A program made the position numbers and the translations under genes. The notes under the pieces are model-generated. The model had not been told where the DNA came from. It searched no databases and worked only from the letters and a program-made list of their open reading frames with translations. Source: Actinomycetota bacterium (GTDB taxonomy: Bacteria; Actinomycetota; Thermoleophilia; Gaiellales; Gaiellaceae). From it: a stretch of 11,482 bases of DNA. Below, piece by piece: positions 6,805-11,482 of the stretch (position 1 is the first letter of the stretch; every line of letters starts with the position of its first letter). The DNA is taken from NCBI GenBank assembly GCA_013817555.1, contig JACDCN010000041.1:1-11482 (forward strand), given 5' to 3'.

Positions 6805-7767
6805 TCAAGCATCGACCAGGCCGTGCTCCACACCGAAGGGCTCGTCGGACGGTAGCTGCTCGGGCAGCCGGAATCCCCCGGCCTCCTCGAGCGCCTCGAT
6901 GCGGGACTGTATGGGCGGATGCGTGTTGAAGAGGCTCGAGAGCGCGAGGACGCCGCGCCGGTCGGATTCGAGATGGTCGGTAGGACTTTCCACCCACAGA
7001 TGCGCTGTCGATGCGTCCGCGTACTTGATCGTCGTCGAGTCTCGCTCGAGCCGGCGCAGTGCTAGCGCCATCGCCTCGGGGTCATTCAACATCTCAGCCG
7101 CGCCCGCGTCGGCGAGGAACTCGCGACGCCGCGAAAGGCTTAGGCGCAGGAGCAGCGCCGCGTACGGGGCGAGCAGGAAGCCGACGAGCGCGAGAACGAG
7201 CACGATCACCCCGCCTCGCCGGGACCTTCCGCCGTATGCGATCGAGCGGAAGCCGATGTCTGCGATCAGCGCGATGACGCCGGCGAAGACGAGCGCCATG
7301 GTCATCAGGTATGTATCGCGGTTCCGGATGTGCGAGATCTCGTGCGCGAGGACGGCCTCGAGCTCGCGCTGCGGCATGGTCGCGAGCAGCCCGGTCGTCA
7401 CCCCGACGTAGCTCGTCTCGGGGCGCAGGCCCGCTGCGAACGCATTCGGCGCTGCGTCCTCGACGATCCGCACCTCGGGGGTCACAGCCAGGCCGGCCGC
7501 GATCGAGACGTTCTCCACCAGCCTGCGCAGGGGTCTGACGGCCTCGGGAGCGACTTCCTGCGCGCCCGTCAGCCGGGAGACCATGCTGCGTGAGCGGACG
7601 AGCGCGAAAATGCCGTACAGCACCGCGCCGACGATGGCGATCACGCCGAGCGAGATGTCGAAGGCGAACCCGATCACCGCCGCGAGGACGAGCAGGAGCA
7701 GAACGAAGCCGAACACCACGATCGCGCTTCTGAAGCGGTTCGCACGAATCTGCTCCTGGAGCGTCAT
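6805..7767 (-). CDS. htpX: HtpX-like membrane zinc metalloprotease (M48)
   Basis: 320 residues. Two N-terminal membrane segments (about 13-33 and 38-57) are followed by the M48 catalytic domain with VLAHEISHIRNRD (HExxH at 142-146) and the third zinc ligand E216 in SRRREFLADAGAA. Two more hydrophobic segments lie at about 157-173 and 187-208. Conserved PNAFAAG (107-113) and FNTHPPIQSRIEAL near the C-terminus are diagnostic for HtpX. The active site faces the cytoplasm and the enzyme degrades damaged or misfolded membrane proteins. The ATG at 7767 overlaps the lemA stop by 4 bp (ATGA), and lemA-htpX is a common conserved pair. Family 2 hairpin repeats follow the stop. Confidence 0.95.
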   Translation of the reverse strand: MTLQEQIRANRFRSAIVVFGFVLLLLVLAAVIGFAFDISLGVIAIVGAVLYGIFALVRSRSMVSRLTGAQEVAPEAVRPLRRLVENVSIAAGLAVTPEVRIVEDAAPNAFAAGLRPETSYVGVTTGLLATMPQRELEAVLAHEISHIRNRDTYLMTMALVFAGVIALIADIGFRSIAYGGRSRRGGVIVLVLALVGFLLAPYAALLLRLSLSRRREFLADAGAAEMLNDPEAMALALRRLERDSTTIKYADASTAHLWVESPTDHLESDRRGVLALSSLFNTHPPIQSRIEALEEAGGFRLPEQLPSDEPFGVEHGLVDA

Positions 7768-8324
7768 GTCGCCGTGTCGAACGAGACCTGCGGTAGAGCG
7801 GTGTCGCCATGAGCGGAGAAGAACTCGCGCGCCGGAAAGCCGAGGGGCGACGCGACGAGGAGCCAGGGAAAGCTCTGGACTGCTGTGTTGAAGCGCATCA
7901 CCGTCGCGTTGTAGTACCGGCGCGCGGCGGAGATCTTGTCCTCGGTGTCGGTCAGGTCCTCTTGGAGCTGAAGGAAGTTCTCCGACGCCTTGAGCTCGGG
8001 GTACGCCTCCGCAACCGCGAAGAGCCGCCCGATCGCAATCGTGAGGCCTTCGTTCGCATCCGCCGCCGTCCCCGGTGTGCCGGCTTGCTGGAGCGCAGCA
8101 CGCGCGCGGGTTACTTCCTCGAAGACGCCCCGCTCGTGGGTCGCGTACGCGCGCACCGTCTCGACGAGGTTCGGGATCAGGTCAGCGCGGCGCTGCAGCT
8201 GCACGTCGATGTTCGCCCAACCCGTGTCGACTTCGTTGCGAAGCCGGACGAGCCGGTTGTAGCCGACGACGACGAAAAGCGCGACGAGGGCGACGACGCC
8301 GATGAGGATCCAGAGCCAGAGCAC
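7764..8324 (-). CDS. lemA: LemA family protein
   Basis: 186 residues. One N-terminal membrane segment (3-21, WLWILIGVVALVALFVVVG) is followed by the LemA helical domain: NRLVRLRNEVDTGWANIDVQLQRRADLIPNLVETVRAYATHE (23-64), then LKASENFLQLQEDLTDTEDKISAARRYYN and FPWLLVASPLGF. The cytoplasmic N-tail is very short, with the coiled-coil-rich domain outside. The exact role of the family is unknown; it is regularly coupled to M48 proteases or TPM-domain proteins in envelope quality control. The start is a GTG at 8324, 9 nt downstream of a TAGACT box with no clear Shine-Dalgarno, so probably leaderless. First gene of lemA-htpX. Confidence 0.95.
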   Translation of the reverse strand: MLWLWILIGVVALVALFVVVGYNRLVRLRNEVDTGWANIDVQLQRRADLIPNLVETVRAYATHERGVFEEVTRARAALQQAGTPGTAADANEGLTIAIGRLFAVAEAYPELKASENFLQLQEDLTDTEDKISAARRYYNATVMRFNTAVQSFPWLLVASPLGFPAREFFSAHGDTALPQVSFDTAT

Positions 8325-8333
8325 GCCCCGCTG

Positions 8334-8339
8334 AGTCTA
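8334..8339 (-). promoter_or_regulatory. Candidate -10 box of lemA-htpX
   Basis: TAGACT on the minus strand in CCGTAGACTCAGCGGGG, ending 9 nt before the lemA GTG. It is almost identical to the glcDEF promoter context at 3145-3160. No convincing -35 hexamer. Confidence 0.45.
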
Positions 8340-8376
8340 CGGAGGCGACCAGCGGCCTCGGTATGAGGTGGAGCGC

Positions 8377-8395
8377 CTGGCCGCGAAGCGGCCAG
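8377..8395 (+). terminator. Perfect GC hairpin between the lemA promoter and the family 1 element
   Basis: CTGGCCGC-GAA-GCGGCCAG, 8-bp perfect arms with a 3-nt loop, followed by CTTTAG on the plus strand. Terminator-like, though the T run is short. No plus-strand gene ends here, so it may stop antisense or read-through transcription, or be the edge of the neighbouring repeat element. Confidence 0.4.
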
Positions 8396-8400
8396 CTTTA

Positions 8401-8561
8401 GAACGTGTTTCACAATGAAGCCTTGTGCCGCCGGGCCGCGCTCGGTGGCGCGATGCGGCGTCCTCAGTCGCGCCCCTATGTGTCATATGGGCGCTTCCTG
8501 CGTCCTTGCCTCGCACCGCCCAGCGCACCCCGCCGACGAAGCGTCAATGTGAAACGAGTTC
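8401..8561 (+). repeat. Long form of dispersed element (family 1), 161 bp
   Basis: Left end GAACGTGTTTCACAATGAAGCC, right end GACGAAGCGTCAATGTGAAA plus CGAGTTC; these are the same two ends as in the 57-bp copy at 3079-3135, in the opposite orientation. The interior holds a hairpin, GCGCCCCTATG (8470-8480) and CATATGGGCGC (8484-8494), with one mismatch and a TGT loop. A 45-codon ORF (8415-8552, plus strand) reads across it, starting MKPCAAG and ending HPADEASM, in the same frame as the glcD leader peptide. There is no transposase. It may be a non-autonomous mobile element, a small RNA gene, or a small-peptide unit. Together with the flanking sites it occupies the 8325-8617 gap. Confidence 0.65.
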
Positions 8562-8563
8562 TC

Positions 8564-8612
8564 AGGGATGTTCACGCGATCGGAAACCGCGCGAGCGGTT
8601 TCCGATCTTGCG
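8564..8612 (-). terminator. Hairpin repeat family 2, copy 3; terminator-like after the MBL gene
   Basis: Perfect hairpin with 13-bp arms GATCGGAAACCGC (8578-8590) and GCGGTTTCCGATC (8595-8607). On the minus strand it reads GCAAGATCGGAAACCGCTCG and onward to ATCCCT, matching the layout of copies 1 and 2. It lies 6 nt past the MBL stop codon. Unlike the other copies it lacks the second hairpin; its outer edge runs straight into the right end of the family 1 element. Confidence 0.7.
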
Positions 8613-8617
8613 CACAA

Positions 8618-9271
8618 CTAGGCGAGCGCGGCGTCGAGCGCGTCTCGCCCGTTCTCGAGGACCGGATCCCCGTGTGAGACCAGTATGCGCCGGACGGGCA
8701 GGTCGAGGAGCGGCCGCAGCGAAGCGGCGAGCTCGGGATGACCGGACGTGTCCGAGAGCCATGACTCCGGGCACATGCGCACGCCGCCTGTCCCGTCGCC
8801 GAGCAAGATGTCGCCGGGGACGAGCGCGCGGTGCCGCGGGATCCAGAAGACCACCTCGGTGCGCCGGGCTGAGCGGAACGCCTCGATCCCACCGGGCAGG
8901 TCGTCTCCAGGCCGAAACACGTCAGTAACCACGCCCGAGCGCCGCTCGACTGCGGCCCGCGAGGTACTCAGCGCCCAGACCCGCGCCGAGTACCGCTCGA
9001 CCAGCGCAGCCGTGCTGCGAACGTGCCAGAAGACGGTTACGAGGACGTGTGCCTGCCCGCCGACTCGTCGGACGTCTCGGTCGAGCGCACGCCAGAACCG
9101 CTCCGCGTCCTCGGGCGGCACGAGCGGGTCGACGACCACCACGCCGTCGTCGGTCTTGCAGAACACGGACCCGACGTCCTCTTTCCACTCCTCGTGGTAC
9201 CCGGTCCAGCGCCACAGCCCGGCGTCGATCTCTGCAACGTCCACGCCCCTACGGTAGACCGAACCGAACAC
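8618..9271 (-). CDS. Metallo-beta-lactamase-fold-like protein lacking the HxHxDH motif
   Basis: 217 residues. The pattern of a glyoxalase II-like MBL fold is visible: a first strand pair with GSVFCKTDDGVVVVDPLVPPEDAERF (34-59), VLVTVFWHVRSTAALVERY (76-94) where the metal motif should be, FWIPRHRALVPGDILLGDG (142-160) and ILVSHGDPVLENG (196-208). The canonical HxHxDH after beta-strand VLVT is replaced by FWHVRS, so the usual dinuclear zinc site is probably absent; the later GD and HGDP elements remain. It may bind a ligand or have an altered metal site. Substrate unknown. The GTG at 9271 is the longest start; a GTG at 9244 just before DVAEIDAGLWRW is an alternative. Divergent from the cupredoxin gene. 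Confidence 0.8.
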   Translation of the reverse strand: MFGSVYRRGVDVAEIDAGLWRWTGYHEEWKEDVGSVFCKTDDGVVVVDPLVPPEDAERFWRALDRDVRRVGGQAHVLVTVFWHVRSTAALVERYSARVWALSTSRAAVERRSGVVTDVFRPGDDLPGGIEAFRSARRTEVVFWIPRHRALVPGDILLGDGTGGVRMCPESWLSDTSGHPELAASLRPLLDLPVRRILVSHGDPVLENGRDALDAALA

Positions 9272-9325
9272 GGTCCCGTTACGTATCGTCGGATCGAGTC
9301 AAAAAAGATGAGGAGAGGAGATCGC
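9272..9325. promoter_or_regulatory. Divergent intergenic region (MBL gene / cupredoxin gene)
   Basis: 54 bp must hold both promoters. It contains the palindromic TACGTA, 8 nt before the MBL GTG, and on the minus strand a TTGACT too close to it (11 nt) to be a proper -35/-10 pair. On the plus strand AGGAGAGGAG (9311-9320) is a strong Shine-Dalgarno, 5 nt before the cupredoxin ATG. No clean sigma-70 promoter pair could be assigned. Confidence 0.35.
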
Positions 9326-9742
9326 ATGACAACTCTGCGCATTGTGTTGATCGTTGCGCTCGCCGTGTTCGCGCTCGCTGCCGCCGGGTGCGGAAGCGAT
9401 GACGAGGGGGCGGTCGACGACACGACGACATTGACCGAGACGACCGATACGGACACGACGACCGACACAGGTACCGCAAGCGCCCTCAAGGGCACCGTCG
9501 GCCCAGACTTCGACATCAGCGTGGACCAGACCTCCGTGGCGCCTGGCAGCTACGAGCTCGAGATCGAGGACCTGTCCGACATCCACAACTTCCATCTCAC
9601 CGGACCGGGCGGAGTGGACGTGACCACGGACGTGGCCGCCGAGGGCACCGAAAGCTTCACGGTCGAGCTGGAGGCCGGGACGTACAACTTCGTCTGTGAC
9701 CCGCACGCCGGACAGATGAGCGGAACTATCGAAGTGGGCTGA
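9326..9742 (+). CDS. Cupredoxin-domain lipoprotein
   Basis: 138 residues. Signal peptide TLRIVLIVALAVFALAAAGC with the lipidated cysteine at 22, then a Thr/Asp-rich linker (31-50) and a small plastocyanin-like domain. Type 1 copper ligands are visible: H87 in HNFH, then C124, H127 and M131 in VCDPHAGQM. It is therefore a blue copper electron carrier or copper-binding protein on the outer face of the cell membrane. The start at 9326 was chosen because a strong AGGAGAGGAG lies 5 nt upstream; an in-frame ATG at 9308 would place the Shine-Dalgarno inside the gene. It is the only plus-strand gene in the window. A family 2 hairpin repeat starts 10 bp after the stop. The redox partner is not evident. 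Confidence 0.92.
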   Translation: MTTLRIVLIVALAVFALAAAGCGSDDEGAVDDTTTLTETTDTDTTTDTGTASALKGTVGPDFDISVDQTSVAPGSYELEIEDLSDIHNFHLTGPGGVDVTTDVAAEGTESFTVELEAGTYNFVCDPHAGQMSGTIEVG

Positions 9743-9751
9743 TTAGCTGGC

Positions 9752-9824
9752 GCAAGACGGGAATCCGCTGAGCGCGGATTCCGGTCGCGCGAAAATCCCT
9801 TAAGGCGTCCGCTTTCGCGGCCGC
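9752..9824 (+). repeat. Hairpin repeat family 2, copy 2 (between convergent genes)
   Basis: GCAAGACGGGAATCCGC, hairpin arms 9756-9768 and 9774-9786 (13 bp, one mismatch), then ATCCCTTAAGG, then a second hairpin GCGTCCGC-TTTC-GCGGCCGC (9805-9824). The last 22 bases match copy 1 exactly. It lies between the cupredoxin stop and the end of the convergent JAMM gene, so it probably terminates both directions. Confidence 0.8.
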
Positions 9825-9837
9825 GGGCTCCCTCGTG

Positions 9838-10221
9838 TTAGTCCGTCCTTGTCTCGAGAGCCAGCGGTTCGATCGTCCCGTTTGCAATCCGCCAGCCGGC
9901 GAGCTCGCCCGTGCGCAGGGTGTAGATCAGGTACGGCCGTCCGGCCCAGAGCCCGACGTTCTCGACATCGGTACGCGAGGGCCGCGGCGGAGAGGAGAGG
10001 TGGGAATGGAACACGGCGAGCTCGTACCCGTCGTCCTCCAGAAACCAGGACTCGGGGTCGACGTCGAGCTCGAAGCGGTAGGGAGAGGCAGCCGCGTTGC
10101 GACCCGGCAAATAGCGTTCAGCGACACCCTCGCGGAAGGCCACGAGCCCGCAGGCCTCGTTCGGCGACTCCGCCCGGGCGTGCTCTGCAAGCTCCGCCAG
10201 GATTTCAGGCGGAATTACCAC
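9838..10221 (-). CDS. mec: JAMM/MPN+ metalloprotease (Mec+-like, sulfur-carrier processing)
   Basis: 127 residues, a minimal bacterial JAMM domain. The full zinc set is present: E22 in PNEACGLV, H72 and H74 in FHSHLSSPPRPSRTD (71-85), S82 and D85, matching HxH-x7-S-x2-D. In Mycobacterium tuberculosis, Mec+ hydrolyses the CysO-cysteine adduct to release cysteine and free CysO. Here the gene is the third of cysO-cysM-mec, and its GTG at 10221 overlaps the cysM stop by 7 bp. Because the CysO homologue upstream ends in GGV, this protease may also remove that extra residue to expose Gly-Gly (inference). Assignment to the CysO pathway rests on the operon. Confidence 0.92.
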   Translation of the reverse strand: MVIPPEILAELAEHARAESPNEACGLVAFREGVAERYLPGRNAAASPYRFELDVDPESWFLEDDGYELAVFHSHLSSPPRPSRTDVENVGLWAGRPYLIYTLRTGELAGWRIANGTIEPLALETRTD

Positions 10222-11153
10222 CAGACCGATCGTTCCATCGCCGCGCCGATGTCAGTCGCCTCCCAGAACTCGGCGGAGAGGTACTTCCAGCCGCCGTCCG
10301 CGAGGACGCACACGACGACGCCTTCGTTCAGCTCGTCCGCCAGTCGCAAGGCCGCATGGATCACCGCTCCGGAGGACACTCCTGCGAAGATCCCTTCTCG
10401 CTCGAGGAGCAGGCGGAGCCCCGCGATCGATTCTTCGTTGGTCACCAGCAGCTTCCGGTCGAGCTTGGAGACGTCGAGGATCGGGGGCACGTAGCCGTCG
10501 GCGAGTGAGCGCAGGCCCATCACCTCGTCTCCGGGAAGTGGCTCGGCCGCAGCCACGACGAGCTGGGGGAACGACTCGCGGAGACGCGCGCCGGCGCCCA
10601 TCAGCGTCCCTCCGGTGCCCAGCCCGGCCACGAAGACGTCGATACGGTCGAGCGCGGCGGCGATCTCTGCGCCGGTGCCTTCGTAGTGCGCGCGCGGGTT
10701 CGCCTCGTTTGCGTACTGGAACGGCATGAAGAACGCGGGGTCGCCTTCCGCGAGCTCCAGGGCAAGCCGCACGGCTCCGTTCGAGCCCTCCTCGGCGGGC
10801 GAGTCGACGATCTCCGCGCCGTATAGCCGCAGCATGCGCCTGCGCTCCTCGGTCACGTTCGCGGGCATGACGCACGTGAGCGGGTAGCCCCGGAGCTTCG
10901 CGACGAGCGCGAGCGAGATGCCGGTGTTTCCGCTGGTGGGCTCGAGCAAGGGTCGTCCCGGAGCGAGCTCCCCGGAGCTCTCGGCGGCGTCGATCATCGC
11001 CTTCGCCACCCGGTCTTTGATCGAGCCAGTGGGGTTCTGGCCCTCGAGCTTTGCGTACAGGCGGACCGAGGGCTTCGGCGAGAGACGCGGAAGCTCGACG
11101 AGCGGCGTCGAGCCGATCACGTCGAGCAGCGAGGGCGCAAGCGCGCGGGTCAC
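10215..11153 (-). CDS. cysM: CysM-type cysteine synthase (probable O-phosphoserine:thiocarboxylate sulfhydrylase)
   Basis: 312 residues, fold-type II PLP enzyme. PLP lysine K46 lies in NPTGSIKDR; the substrate loop is EPTSGNTGIS (71-80), the phosphate-binding loop GLGTGGT (177-183), and the pyridine-nitrogen serine is in VSSGA (259-263). The segment MGLRSLADGYVP (212-223) aligns with the M. tuberculosis CysM region carrying Arg220, the residue tied to O-phosphoserine preference; R215 is the counterpart here. Together with cysO and mec in the same operon this supports use of the CysO thiocarboxylate as sulfur donor. The GTG start at 11153 gives the MTR... opening common in CysM and lies 17 bp after the cysO stop. 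It ends in an aromatic SVWW. No regulatory Bateman domain. Confidence 0.93.
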   Translation of the reverse strand: MTRALAPSLLDVIGSTPLVELPRLSPKPSVRLYAKLEGQNPTGSIKDRVAKAMIDAAESSGELAPGRPLLEPTSGNTGISLALVAKLRGYPLTCVMPANVTEERRRMLRLYGAEIVDSPAEEGSNGAVRLALELAEGDPAFFMPFQYANEANPRAHYEGTGAEIAAALDRIDVFVAGLGTGGTLMGAGARLRESFPQLVVAAAEPLPGDEVMGLRSLADGYVPPILDVSKLDRKLLVTNEESIAGLRLLLEREGIFAGVSSGAVIHAALRLADELNEGVVVCVLADGGWKYLSAEFWEATDIGAAMERSVWW

Positions 11154-11170
11154 GTGGTCAGGCGCGTGGG

Positions 11171-11443
11171 TCAGACACCGCCGGCCATCGCCGGCAGGAG
11201 GATCACGGTCTCGCCGTCGTCGACCGGTGTGTCGAGGCCGTCGAGGGTGCGGATGTCCTCGCCGCCCAGGTACACGTTCACGAACGACGCGAGCTCACCC
11301 TCGGAATAGAGCTGGCCGGCGAGCGGCGGATAGCGCTCGACGAGGTCGTCGATTACCGCGCCGACCGTCTCTCCGCGCGCCTCGAGCTCGCGAAGCCCGC
11401 CGACGTCGGCCCGCAGAGTCGGGGGAATGCGGACTGCTGCCAT
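11171..11443 (-). CDS. cysO: CysO/MoaD-like ubiquitin-fold sulfur carrier with GGV end
   Basis: 90 residues, beta-grasp sulfur carrier. It follows M. tuberculosis CysO closely: VRIPPTLRADVGG, TVGAVIDDLVERYPPL, FVNVYLGGEDIRTLDGLDTPVDDGETVILLPAMAGGV. The carrier is adenylated and converted to a C-terminal thiocarboxylate by an E1-like enzyme (not in the window), then donates sulfur to CysM. The C-terminus is Gly-Gly-Val rather than Gly-Gly, so one residue must be removed before activation. The stop codon follows the GTC directly, so this is not a reading error within the window. The ATG at 11443 has GGAG 3 nt upstream and overlaps the stop of an upstream gene by 1 nt (TGATG). First complete gene of cysO-cysM-mec. 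Confidence 0.93.
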   Translation of the reverse strand: MAAVRIPPTLRADVGGLRELEARGETVGAVIDDLVERYPPLAGQLYSEGELASFVNVYLGGEDIRTLDGLDTPVDDGETVILLPAMAGGV

Positions 11444-11482
11444 CAGCTCCGGCCCACGGGCGCATTGCAGAACTCCACGTAA
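11443..11482 (-). CDS. C-terminal end of an unidentified upstream gene
   Basis: Twelve in-frame codons read ...YVEFCNAPVGRS and stop at a TGA overlapping the cysO ATG by one base (TGATG). That stop-start geometry is what co-translated operon genes show, so a gene probably continues to the right. Too short to identify. In some actinobacteria a threonine synthase gene precedes a MoaD-like gene, but nothing here demonstrates that. Confidence 0.4.
   Translation of the reverse strand, partial: YVEFCNAPVGRS

Noticed and set aside
3079..8561. CRISPR array or IS element explanation for the repeated sequences
   Set aside because: The copies are not regularly spaced, there are no spacers or cas genes, and no transposase lies between or beside them.
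8405..8928. Overlapping plus-strand frames of 90 and 167 codons across the repeat region and the MBL gene
   Set aside because: They run through repeat elements and antisense to the MBL gene with no domain; all three plus frames stay open here because of base composition.

Overview
The window is a dense, high-GC stretch with short intergenic gaps, many GTG/TTG starts and frequent 1-17 bp gene overlaps. It reads as a high-GC actinobacterial chromosome. The sulfur-carrier/cysteine-synthase/JAMM cluster (cysO-cysM-mec type) is typical of Actinomycetota, and the overall style fits a deep lineage such as Thermoleophilia (Gaiellales/Solirubrobacterales). That placement is an inference. No phage, IS transposase, CRISPR array, tRNA or rRNA was seen.

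Layout. (1) 1-3144, minus strand: a glycolate oxidase operon glcD-glcE-glcF, with glcF running off the left edge. The genes overlap one another. glcD is preceded by an 18-codon leader ORF coupled to it by a 4-bp overlap and apparently read from a leaderless-type promoter. (2) 3178-6655, minus: an acyl-CoA synthetase-like adenylating protein of 950 residues with a roughly 400-residue Pro/Glu-rich C-terminal extension, followed by a small unknown gene and a SnoaL/NTF2-like gene that overlaps it. (3) 6805-8324, minus: a lemA-htpX pair, 4-bp overlapped. (4) 8325-8617: no confident gene; it holds a promoter, a hairpin, a 161-bp dispersed element and a terminator-like repeat. (5) 8618-9742: a metallo-beta-lactamase-like gene with a lost metal motif (minus), divergent from a cupredoxin lipoprotein gene (plus). 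(6) 9838-11443, minus: cysO-cysM-mec, the protein-thiocarboxylate route to cysteine, with the last codons of another gene abutting cysO at the right edge.

Two dispersed repeat families run through the gaps. Family 1 has ends of the form GAACTCGTTTCACA. It is present as a 57-bp short form at the start of glcD and a 161-bp long form at 8401-8561. In the short form the repeat itself supplies the glcD start codon and first codons. Family 2 is a hairpin repeat, (GCAAGA)CGGAATCCGC...GCGGATTCCG..., with three copies at the 3' ends of htpX, the MBL gene and the cupredoxin gene, so it probably acts as a recurring terminator.

Best leads: the repeat-borne glcD leader peptide; the CysO homologue ending in Gly-Gly-Val, so that it needs trimming, probably by the JAMM protease encoded in the same operon; and the ligase with an altered P-loop and a PE-rich tail carrying three LPD[YF]VV motifs.
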